Source of the DNA: Methylococcaceae bacterium
GTDB taxonomy: Bacteria; Pseudomonadota; Gammaproteobacteria; Methylococcales; Methylomonadaceae
Assembly: GCA_013141375.1 (NCBI GenBank)
Contig: JABFRC010000012.1
Coordinates: 1 to 32,440, forward strand
Reading direction: 5' to 3'
Length of the DNA: 32,440 nucleotides
Below the pieces are notes generated by a model that saw nothing but the letters and a program-made list of their open reading frames with translations, did not search any database and was not told the DNA's origin. A program made the translations under genes and the position numbers. Shown one piece after another: positions 9,067-16,046 of the stretch (position 1 is the first letter of the stretch; every line of letters begins with the position of its first letter).

Positions 9067-9612
9067 TGGAAACTTAAAAACACAAGAAAGAAACTTAGAA
9101 TCCCTCGCTAAAAATCCAAAAGTTGGCGAGGAAATCATTTTTCACACTGTATTTATATCCAATACAGGTTAGTCGGGCATGACTCGGTCAACTTTCATCC
9201 CCGCCCCGGACACTGGTTTTTGGGTCTGGTATGAGCATTCAAGTGCCAACTTAACACCTGAAAAAGAGGTTTCGGAAACCGATTTGGCCATCTAAAAAAG
9301 CCGCGAATGCTGATTTTCATGAAAAGACGGGCAATGCCGGTAATGCGACCGCTGTCGGCAAGCTGCCGAAACCATGATTCGGCCGGAAGTTCGGCTAATT
9401 AAAGAGTGCACTGGCTATAAGCATGGCCTGGGGTCACAGCTGGAGTATTGACGGTCCTGAAGTGACCAACGACCTCAGCAACGCCATCTCCAACTTGAGC
9501 GGCAATGATCAAACCGGTGCGCTGTGTTGTTTCGTTTTGATTCTGACCGAGGAAATATTGATCGGGGATTTCTATCGTAAGCTGCATGCGAGCCCAACTG
9601 TAACGGCTAAAT

Positions 9613-10749
9613 TCACTTACTTTTCTGGGACTTTAAAATCGTAAATTTGGCATTGGCCGCTACAACCGTGCTATTTCCAAACAGTTTTTTAAGATCAACT
9701 GGGTAATTTAAGTGTCGATTGCCAATCACCCATAGTTCGCCTTTGGGGCGCAACACTCTCAGCGCTTGCCTGAACATGCTCTGGGCAATTTGATCGCCGA
9801 CGGTGTGTTGTTGATGAAACGGTGGATTGCATAAAATAAGATCAACTGATTCTGATTTGAAATCAGTCAAGCCGTCTCCGATTTTAAATGAAGCCTGGCG
9901 CTCGTCTCCCATTGCTTGAAAATTTATCCTTGCCGATGCCACCGCCATATAGGATTCATCGACAAAATGAATGACAGCTTGCGGATTTTTTGATGCTGCG
10001 ATTAAGCCGACTACTCCGTTGCCGCAACCTAAATCAACAATGTCACGGAGACCTTGGTTGACAGGCAAATGCTGCAGGAAGAAACGGGTGCCGATATCCA
10101 GGCTGTCGCGCGAAAACACATTGGCATGATTGGTAATGGCAAAGTTCGTAGCTTCCAGTTGATAGGTGACTGGATAAGGATTGTTGAGTAGGGTAATGCT
10201 GGAATCTAACTGGCAGAAAATTAGGCGTGATTTCTTTTGGGCTAATGAGGTTGTTGTTGGGCCAAGCAAGCGTTCCAGTAATTTCCAAACCGAGGATGGC
10301 AAGGCTTTAATCATGCCCGCGACAACAATCTTGCTATCGGCTGTTAAATGCGGCCGAATCCGAATTAACTGATCTTCCAGCAAGGCCAGTGTCTTTGGCG
10401 CTTTTATGAGTACCCAATCGAAAATGCCCTCAGGAGCTTCCAGGCTGTTGATTAAGCCAACGTGGTCCTCGGGTATCTGGTTTGCTTGGAGATTAAGCCG
10501 AGTTGCCTGCTGCGAAAGCCAGGAGTCCGACAATGCTGTAGGGTGAAATGTATTCAATGCCACCGCCAGCGCACCAAAGCTGTCGTTGACGATTAAAATT
10601 CTCGCTTGTGCAGCCAAGCCATTTTGCTCGGCAAACATTTCAAGCAGGAATTCATCAGCCGCATCCCAAGCACGCAACAACTCATTGGCGCGTTTTGGAA
10701 GGCGGTTTAGCGTAAATTCACCTTGAGGTACGTTCAACAATTCAGTCAT
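9613..10749 (-). CDS. rlmG: 23S rRNA (guanine-1835-N2)-methyltransferase RlmG
   Basis: SAM-dependent methyltransferase for m2G1835 of 23S rRNA. The N-terminal half is a degenerate methyltransferase-like domain (RAWDAADEFLLE, LIVNDSFGALAVALN). The C-terminal half has the SAM motif VDLGCGNGVVGL and the catalytic NPPFHQQHTVGD signature of N2-guanine methyltransferases. Its 378 residues match the length of E. coli RlmG, which separates it from the shorter RsmC. The start lies 14 bases after the efpL stop, so the two probably form an operon. No good Shine-Dalgarno is seen. Confidence 0.9.
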   Translation of the reverse strand: MTELLNVPQGEFTLNRLPKRANELLRAWDAADEFLLEMFAEQNGLAAQARILIVNDSFGALAVALNTFHPTALSDSWLSQQATRLNLQANQIPEDHVGLINSLEAPEGIFDWVLIKAPKTLALLEDQLIRIRPHLTADSKIVVAGMIKALPSSVWKLLERLLGPTTTSLAQKKSRLIFCQLDSSITLLNNPYPVTYQLEATNFAITNHANVFSRDSLDIGTRFFLQHLPVNQGLRDIVDLGCGNGVVGLIAASKNPQAVIHFVDESYMAVASARINFQAMGDERQASFKIGDGLTDFKSESVDLILCNPPFHQQHTVGDQIAQSMFRQALRVLRPKGELWVIGNRHLNYPVDLKKLFGNSTVVAANAKFTILKSQKSK

Positions 10750-10763
10750 GCCTTCGAAATTGA

Positions 10764-11330
10764 TTAAACGCGGGACATGAATTTTCCGGTTTCGGTGTTG
10801 ACCTTCACCACTTCGCCGGGTTCAAGATATTCCGGTACCTGGATTTCTATACCTGTGGTCAATCGTGCGGTTTTGGTTCTGCCTGAAGCCGTTGCGCCTT
10901 TGATGGCTGGCGCGGTTTCAACGATTTCCAATTGCACGGAGCTGGGCAACTCGAGTCCTAGCGGGGCGTCGTCCACTAATAGCGCAACAATGCCTTCAAG
11001 TCCTTCGGTTAGATAACCAATCTGATCTTCCAGCTCCTCTCGGCCCAGCGTGTACTGGGTGTAATCTTCGGAATTCATGAAGATGTAGTTGTCGCCATCA
11101 ATATACGAAAACTGTACTTTGGCCCTTACCAAATCAGCATCCTTGAAAAAGTCATCGCCTTTTAACGACTCATCAAGCTTTTGCCCGGTCTTAAGATTGG
11201 TGAATCGAATTTTGTAGAGTGTAGCCGCACCACGCGATGACGGGCTTTTAACATCAACATGCTTTACTGCATGAGGTATTCCGTTGATCTCAACGACCAT
11301 GCCTCTTTTTAAATCACCTGCTTTTGCCAC
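10764..11330 (-). CDS. efpL: Elongation factor P-like protein EfpL (YeiP)
   Basis: Paralogue of EF-P, 188 residues with three beta-barrel domains. The loop VKSPSSRGAATLYK matches the EfpL/YeiP type (SPTARGAATLYK in E. coli) rather than EF-P. Arg33 occupies the position where EF-P carries its modified lysine. The C-terminal part ETAPAIKGATASGRTKTARL matches the family signature. EfpL is known to help ribosomes pass proline-rich stalling motifs. It is first in an operon with rlmG, so both products act on the ribosome. Confidence 0.93.
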   Translation of the reverse strand: MAKAGDLKRGMVVEINGIPHAVKHVDVKSPSSRGAATLYKIRFTNLKTGQKLDESLKGDDFFKDADLVRAKVQFSYIDGDNYIFMNSEDYTQYTLGREELEDQIGYLTEGLEGIVALLVDDAPLGLELPSSVQLEIVETAPAIKGATASGRTKTARLTTGIEIQVPEYLEPGEVVKVNTETGKFMSRV

Positions 11331-11376
11331 AAATATCTCCTGTTGCTTATTGTTTACTTCGATTTGAAAAAATATA

Positions 11377-11462
11377 GTAACTATTCAGCGTCTTTTTAAT
11401 CACTGGTGGTTTACTCCCTCTCCAGCAGGAGAGGGATCTAGTGCTTCGCGCTGAATAGTTAC
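11377..11462. repeat. 86-bp element with 14-bp terminal inverted repeats and internal hairpin
   Basis: Terminal repeats GTAACTATTCAGCG (11377-11390) and CGCTGAATAGTTAC (11449-11462) are perfect inverted copies. Inside is a perfect 9-bp stem, TCCCTCTCC (11415-11423) and GGAGAGGGA (11428-11436), with an AGCA loop. A related but incomplete copy lies at 1286-1331. It has no coding capacity. It fits a MITE- or REP-like non-autonomous element in the intergenic space upstream of efpL. Confidence 0.75.
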
Positions 11463-11574
11463 AAAATATTAAGATTGCCCGCAAAATTCGGGACTTGATT
11501 GTCATTATATCTTGGAACAGTGATCAATCGTCCGGACGATGTATGATGGCTTAAACAATTACCAGGCTTTTTTC

Positions 11575-12078
11575 ATGCTTGAATGGTCATACTCACAAAT
11601 TGATATTGTAAGGTCGCTGATATTGCTTCTGGCTGCGAATGGCGCGCCGGTGTTGGCAGTGTTGGTGTTTGGTAAGCATTGGAACTGGCCAATTGATGGG
11701 GGATTGATATTGCGCGATGGCCGTCACTTATTCGGCCACAGTAAAACGTGGCGCGGCTTATTGGCTGCCATCGTTTTGACCGCGTTAGTGGCATTCATTC
11801 TTAGTATAAATCTATGGACAGGCGCACTCTTCGGTCTGCTGGCCATGCTGGGTGATTGCCTCAGCAGTTTTATCAAGCGCAGGCTAGGGTATCCAACCAG
11901 TAGCCATGCCCGCGGATTGGACACCTTGACGGAGTCGATACTGCCCACCTTGCTTTTAAAACAGTCACTGGGGATCAACTGGGCTGATATTTTATGGCTG
12001 GCATTGATATTTTTTTTGCTGGAAGAATTTGTTTCGCCACTGCTCTATCAGTGGCATATTCGTAACCGACCGTATTAA
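11575..12078 (+). CDS. CarS-family (CDP-archaeol synthase-like) CTP transferase
   Basis: Multi-pass membrane protein, 167 residues from the ATG at 11575. I prefer that start because ACCAGG lies 8 bases ahead; an ATG at 11539 would add 12 non-conserved residues. Motifs are LFGHSKTWRG (52-61), GDCLSSFIKRRLG (93-105) and RGLDTLTES (113-121), the PF01864 pattern. Archaeal members make CDP-archaeol from CTP and an ether lipid. Bacterial members are less well characterised, and a diacylglycerol-type phosphatidate substrate is possible. The next two genes also belong to lipid-type families, supporting a lipid role. The exact substrate cannot be read from sequence. Confidence 0.75.
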   Translation: MLEWSYSQIDIVRSLILLLAANGAPVLAVLVFGKHWNWPIDGGLILRDGRHLFGHSKTWRGLLAAIVLTALVAFILSINLWTGALFGLLAMLGDCLSSFIKRRLGYPTSSHARGLDTLTESILPTLLLKQSLGINWADILWLALIFFLLEEFVSPLLYQWHIRNRPY

Positions 12079-12083
12079 TACTG

Positions 12084-12836
12084 ATGACTATTCCACGATT
12101 AAAAATATTAACGTATAACCTTCACAAAGGCTTTAATGCGAGTAATCGACGCTTTGTATTGCATCAGATCAAAGAAGCCCTAGTCGATACCAATGCCGAT
12201 GTCCTGTTACTACAAGAAATGCAAGGTGAGCACCAAAAACATCAGCGTAAAATTATCGATTGGCCAATTTGTTCGCACAGCGAGTTTATTGCCGAAGGCT
12301 GGTGGCCGTTTTATGTTTACGGTAAAAATGTCACGCATAGCGATGGTCATCACGGCAATGCCATTCTCAGTAAATATCCGATTGAAAGCTGGGAGAATAT
12401 CAATGTATCGCCTTACTCCTGGGCCAGTCGCAGTCTGCTGCATGCAGTTATTCGTCTGCCAATCAGCGAATTGCCTGTGCATGTCGTTTGTTTGCATTTT
12501 GGCTTGACTGGGGCGGAGCGCGATCGGCAAACCCAACAATTATGCGAGCGCATTGACAGCCATGTGCCGCATGATGCGCCCTTGATTGTGGCGGGTGACT
12601 TCAATGACTGGCGAGGTCGCGTTGAGCGGCATTTTCATGAGCAATTGGGTTTGCAGGAGGTGTTTCAGCAAACCCATGGACGGTACGCACGCACTTTTCC
12701 ATGCTGGCTGCCGATATTGACCATGGATAGAATTTATTACCGCGGTCTTTCACTCTATACCTGCGACCGACTTGCACATTCACCTTGGCCTGTTTTATCA
12801 GACCATGCACCGTTAACAGCTTCATTTACTTTATGA
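12084..12836 (+). CDS. Endonuclease/exonuclease/phosphatase (EEP) family protein, YbhP-like
   Basis: A 250-residue Mg-dependent hydrolase fold. Visible catalytic motifs are TYNLHKG (Asn12), LLLQEMQ (Glu45), a central HGNAILSKYP, HFGLTGAER, GDFNDW near residue 171 and SDHAPL near 239, all canonical for PF03372. No signal peptide is seen. E. coli YbhP, encoded next to cardiolipin synthase ClsB, is a relative. The position between a CTP transferase and a CDP-alcohol phosphatidyltransferase suggests that it cleaves a phosphate or phosphodiester in the same lipid pathway. It starts 5 bases after the CarS-like stop and its TGA overlaps the next ATG. Confidence 0.8.
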   Translation: MTIPRLKILTYNLHKGFNASNRRFVLHQIKEALVDTNADVLLLQEMQGEHQKHQRKIIDWPICSHSEFIAEGWWPFYVYGKNVTHSDGHHGNAILSKYPIESWENINVSPYSWASRSLLHAVIRLPISELPVHVVCLHFGLTGAERDRQTQQLCERIDSHVPHDAPLIVAGDFNDWRGRVERHFHEQLGLQEVFQQTHGRYARTFPCWLPILTMDRIYYRGLSLYTCDRLAHSPWPVLSDHAPLTASFTL

Positions 12837-13414
12837 AATTATCTCAATCCAGTCGCTGGACTTTACCCAATTGTCTGACCGGCTTTCGCTTTGTCGCTGC
12901 ACCCGGATTGTTATGGCTGGCATGGCAAGGGCAGGGGATAGGTTTTATGGTATTGCTCGCCCTTGCTTTTTTGACTGATGTACTTGATGGCTTTGTTGCC
13001 CGATTAACCGGTCAAGTGTCGGAATTTGGGGCTACATTAGATAGCTGGGCTGATGTGGTTAATTATTTAACCATTGCTTTGGGCTGCTGGTGGCTATGGC
13101 CGGAGATTGTTACTCAAGAATTACCTTATGTGGTGATGATTGTCGCTAGCTGCCTCTTGCCCGCAGTTGCCGGTTTCGCTAAATTTGGCAAATTCACCAG
13201 CTATCATACCTGGGGCGTTAAGCTGGCTGCAGCAGCAATGGGCGCAACTTTGTATCTGTTGTTCCTGGGAGGGCCAGCATGGCCATTTAGACTTGCTGCT
13301 GTGATTTGCATCTTGGCAGCCAGTGAGGAAATCGCGCTGACATTGTTGTTAGTTAAACCGGAATCCAATGTGCGCTCTATTTGGTTTGTATTGAGACGTA
13401 AGAAATCGACCTAG
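12833..13414 (+). CDS. CDP-alcohol phosphatidyltransferase
   Basis: Integral membrane enzyme of about 193 residues that would transfer a phosphatidyl group from a CDP-lipid to an alcohol. It has the complete signature D49xxD52G53xxA56R57x8G66xxxD70xxxD74 and several hydrophobic helices. The start at 12833 overlaps the EEP stop (ATGA); an in-frame upstream ATG at 12785 would overlap the EEP gene by about 50 bases. The acceptor alcohol (glycerol phosphate, inositol phosphate or other) is not predictable. The stop is inside a CTAG that also supplies the stop of the converging gene. Confidence 0.85.
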   Translation: MKLSQSSRWTLPNCLTGFRFVAAPGLLWLAWQGQGIGFMVLLALAFLTDVLDGFVARLTGQVSEFGATLDSWADVVNYLTIALGCWWLWPEIVTQELPYVVMIVASCLLPAVAGFAKFGKFTSYHTWGVKLAAAAMGATLYLLFLGGPAWPFRLAAVICILAASEEIALTLLLVKPESNVRSIWFVLRRKKST

Positions 13415-14553
13415 TGAGACATTATTTGATCGTAAACCTGCGCATAATCGGCAAGCATTCGGTTTAGGCTGAACACAGATTCGCAGCGACGTCTAGCGGC
13501 ATTTCCATGTGCTGTGAGCAGTTCAGGATGATCCAAATAGTATTTGATGGCTTGGCTCATTGCGACAGGATTTTGTTTTGCAATCAGTAGGCCGGTTTCG
13601 TTATTGATCACCAATTCCGGATTGCCGCCGACATCAGTGGCAATAACGGGTAGGGCAGTGGCCATGGCCTCAAGTATGGTATTGGATATGCCTTCATTGA
13701 TTGAGGGCAGTACAAAAATATCCAGCGTTCTCATTATCTCCGCGACATCACTGCGTTCTCCGGCAAACCAGACACTGTCGTTTAAATCCTTAGCATCTAC
13801 CATGGTGCGTAGTTTTTCTTGTAATACACCGGTACCCACCAGTACCAGACGCACCTTATCTTTCACTTCAGGATAGGTACTGACTAGATGAATAAAAGCC
13901 TCAACCAAGGTAATTTGATCCTTGACCGGATCTTGTCTGCCGACAGTGCCGATAATGGTCAGTTCCGGTGACCGAAATTCTAAAGGAAGCAATTCAAGAG
14001 GTGGTTCAGCGCTTAACTTAAAACGATTTAAGTCGACGCCATTGTAAAGTTGCGAGATTTTATAAGATGGCACTTGTATTTGTTGGCGCAGCCAGCTTTC
14101 CAGGTCTTTGGACATGGGAATATAGCGCTGTACCAGCGGTCGAAACAGTTTACGCAACAGCACATAACGCGGATTCGTGCCATCAACATCATCCAGATCT
14201 CTACCATGTTCACCGTGAATTCGGTGTTTTATACCAGCTAAAAAGCCCGGTAATTGAGCCTCCAAAGCTGATAAATTTCGGGTATGCAGAATATCAGGTT
14301 TTATTTTTCTAAGAAGCCGCCATAAGCGCAGATAAACGGCCAGATCCTTGCCTGGTTTTTTATGTAAACAATAGACGTCGACGTCATCTCGGGTGATACG
14401 TTCACGAAAGCTGGTGTAATCGGTCATGCAGATTACCGCATGGCGATACTTATCTGCAGGCAAGTGGTTGATTAAATTGACGACGCCATTTTCCAAGCCG
14501 CCAGTGCCCAGACGAAACAAAACATGGGCGATCAGAGGTGTGTCTGCTTTCAT
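13411..14553 (-). CDS. GT4 glycosyltransferase, PEP-CTERM/XrtA-associated (TIGR03088-like)
   Basis: A 380-residue family-1/GT4 retaining glycosyltransferase. It has an N-terminal Rossmann domain (HVLFRLGTGGLENGVVNL), a GTVGRQDPVKDQ hinge and the C-terminal E-x7-E donor site (EGISNTILE). The first part matches my memory of the sugar transferases that accompany exosortase A exopolysaccharide loci. Here the gene is the last of a five-gene minus-strand run rather than in an EPS locus. Its ATG overlaps the hemerythrin stop (ATGA), so it is translationally coupled. The donor and acceptor sugars are unknown. Confidence 0.8.
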   Translation of the reverse strand: MKADTPLIAHVLFRLGTGGLENGVVNLINHLPADKYRHAVICMTDYTSFRERITRDDVDVYCLHKKPGKDLAVYLRLWRLLRKIKPDILHTRNLSALEAQLPGFLAGIKHRIHGEHGRDLDDVDGTNPRYVLLRKLFRPLVQRYIPMSKDLESWLRQQIQVPSYKISQLYNGVDLNRFKLSAEPPLELLPLEFRSPELTIIGTVGRQDPVKDQITLVEAFIHLVSTYPEVKDKVRLVLVGTGVLQEKLRTMVDAKDLNDSVWFAGERSDVAEIMRTLDIFVLPSINEGISNTILEAMATALPVIATDVGGNPELVINNETGLLIAKQNPVAMSQAIKYYLDHPELLTAHGNAARRRCESVFSLNRMLADYAQVYDQIMSH

Positions 14554-14984
14554 CGATGCCTGGATGTATGATGATGAATTTTTTGTTGGTTTTTCAGATA
14601 CGGATCAAACACCTTGTGCTCCTCTGTTAAATGCTTTATCCACCAGTGCTTGAGAAAACTCATCAATAAATCCGGGTCTCTATGTACACATGCATTTTGA
14701 CTGACTAACTTGAATTCGGAAAAAAGCTGCTTGCGTTGCGCTGAATCATCATCAAGCCCAGGGTAGGGGGTTTTACTTAGAATCCCCTGTTCAGTCACAA
14801 AGTGAAAGCCCATGTAGAGTTTTGAAAGGTCGATAGTGGGCTTTAAAAAAGTAAGCTCATGACCTTGCTGGATAAAGTAGTGCAGCGAATTTATAGTCGA
14901 AACGATGCCTTTATGTTGCTCGTTAAGAATAGGGCAATCAATATCGTAGTTGTCCTGCCAAACGATGAAAAGTGGAGTGTCCAT
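14550..14984 (-). CDS. Hemerythrin-like protein with altered metal site
   Basis: A 144-residue four-helix hemerythrin fold (LFIVWQDNYDIDCPILNEQHKGI, HFVTEQGIL, YPG, WWIKHLTEEHKVFDPYL). His24, His61, Glu65 and His118 match iron ligands H25, H54, E58 and H106. Counting from Glu65, the positions of H73 and H77 are Asp80 and Arg84, and the bridging D111 is His123. Two His and one Asp ligand are therefore replaced. A GAAGAG ribosome-binding site precedes the ATG. It sits 42 bases after the agmatine-deiminase gene and overlaps the glycosyltransferase start by 4 bases. A normal O2-binding diiron site is doubtful. Confidence 0.78.
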   Translation of the reverse strand: MDTPLFIVWQDNYDIDCPILNEQHKGIVSTINSLHYFIQQGHELTFLKPTIDLSKLYMGFHFVTEQGILSKTPYPGLDDDSAQRKQLFSEFKLVSQNACVHRDPDLLMSFLKHWWIKHLTEEHKVFDPYLKNQQKIHHHTSRHR

Positions 14985-15026
14985 GAGCTCTTCGCTTAAT
15001 AAAAAGGTGGATTGGTAAGGTGTTAA

Positions 15027-16046
15027 TTAAAGGTTGAGCGCTTTTCTTGGAAATTGCATGGTCATGCAATGCAAACTGCCGTATTGATGAACTAGCGGCC
15101 GACAAGGCGTGGCGATAATCGTGCGATCCGGGAAGCACTCTGTCAGACGTTGCAAGGCTATCGCATCGTTAGGATCATCATAAACCGGCACCAACACCGC
15201 ATTGTTGATAATCAAAAAGTTGGAATAATTTGCCGGCAGACGTTGCCCTTCATCGTCGTAAATAGGCTTCGGCATCGGCAATGGAATCAGCTGATAAGCC
15301 TCGCCGGATTGAGTGCGCAAGGCTTGCAGTTGTGCCTGCATGGCTTGCAGACTGTCGTGATGCGGGTCTTGCGGATCAGCAGAGCTGGTGTAAGCAATCG
15401 TGGTGGCAGTGCAAAAACGCGCCAGCGTATCAATATGGGCGTCGGTATCGTCGCCGGTGAGATTTTCCTGATCTATCCATAACACACGATTAGCGCCAAG
15501 GTGTTTGAGTAATTGCTGCTCAATTTCTTGCTGGTTTAAGTTCTTGTTTCTGTTGGGGTTCAATAGACATTGACGGGTCGTCATGATGGTGTCTATGCCA
15601 TCGCTTTCAACGCTGCCGCCTTCCAGAATGAAATTAATATCGACAGATTTAGCGCCTTTAAAAGGAGCAACTTTCAATAGTTCTGAATTAAGCGCGTTAT
15701 CGAATTGATGCGGGTATTTTTCGCCCCAGCCGTTAAAACGAAAGTTCAGCAGCCGTGGCTGGCCGTCATTTTCCGCCGTTAAAAAAACCGTATCCCGCAC
15801 CCAGATGTCGTTAACCGTGGCATGAATAAAGGTGATGTTATCCACGGTTTTCAACTGCGGCTGGATATGCTGTTGATGCTCGTCATCGCGGCAGACAATT
15901 AGCAGTGGTTGATACTGACTGATGGTGTCGGCAATGAAAGTATAAGACTGTTCGACAGCGCTAAGATTGCGGAAATCGCCGGTGTGATGCGGCCAGGCGA
16001 TTAATACGGCAGCTTGTCGTTCCCATTCGGCTGGAAAGCGGATCAT
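15027..16046 (-). CDS. Agmatine deiminase / peptidyl-arginine deiminase family protein
   Basis: A 339-residue guanidine-modifying enzyme (PF04371). Motifs present are NDIWVRDT, the EGGS loop (FILEGGSVESDG), GDDTDAHIDTLARF carrying the catalytic His, and the C-terminal YGSLHCMTMQFP with the nucleophilic Cys. Agmatine deiminases convert agmatine to N-carbamoylputrescine in putrescine synthesis. The usual partner, N-carbamoylputrescine amidohydrolase, is not adjacent here. No signal peptide is seen, in contrast to secreted peptidyl-arginine deiminases. The ATG overlaps the recN stop by 4 bases. Confidence 0.88.
   Translation of the reverse strand: MIRFPAEWERQAAVLIAWPHHTGDFRNLSAVEQSYTFIADTISQYQPLLIVCRDDEHQQHIQPQLKTVDNITFIHATVNDIWVRDTVFLTAENDGQPRLLNFRFNGWGEKYPHQFDNALNSELLKVAPFKGAKSVDINFILEGGSVESDGIDTIMTTRQCLLNPNRNKNLNQQEIEQQLLKHLGANRVLWIDQENLTGDDTDAHIDTLARFCTATTIAYTSSADPQDPHHDSLQAMQAQLQALRTQSGEAYQLIPLPMPKPIYDDEGQRLPANYSNFLIINNAVLVPVYDDPNDAIALQRLTECFPDRTIIATPCRPLVHQYGSLHCMTMQFPRKALNL

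Larger units (their letters stand above)
8567..9612. other. Gene-free, repeat-rich decayed region
   Basis: I find no convincing gene here. Short open frames lack family motifs and consistent start signals. The stretch holds REP-like palindromes (8611-8759), an imperfectly palindromic segment at 8783-8890, a large nested inverted repeat (8952-9066) and a small stem CCTCGC/GCGAGG (9103-9131). A minus-strand segment starting near 9587 (MQLTIEIPDQYFL) resembles the first residues of small UPF0175-type antitoxins, but the rest does not continue as such. The stretch reads as accumulated remnants. Confidence 0.6.

Noticed and set aside
8611-9131. CRISPR-like array in the repeat-rich gap
   Set aside because: The repeats are inverted palindromes of different sequence, not evenly spaced direct repeats with unique spacers.
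9399-9644. Overlapping short frames on both strands, one beginning MQLTIEIPDQYFL like a UPF0175 antitoxin
   Set aside because: Only about 13 residues look familiar, the remainder does not follow the family and no toxin partner is visible.
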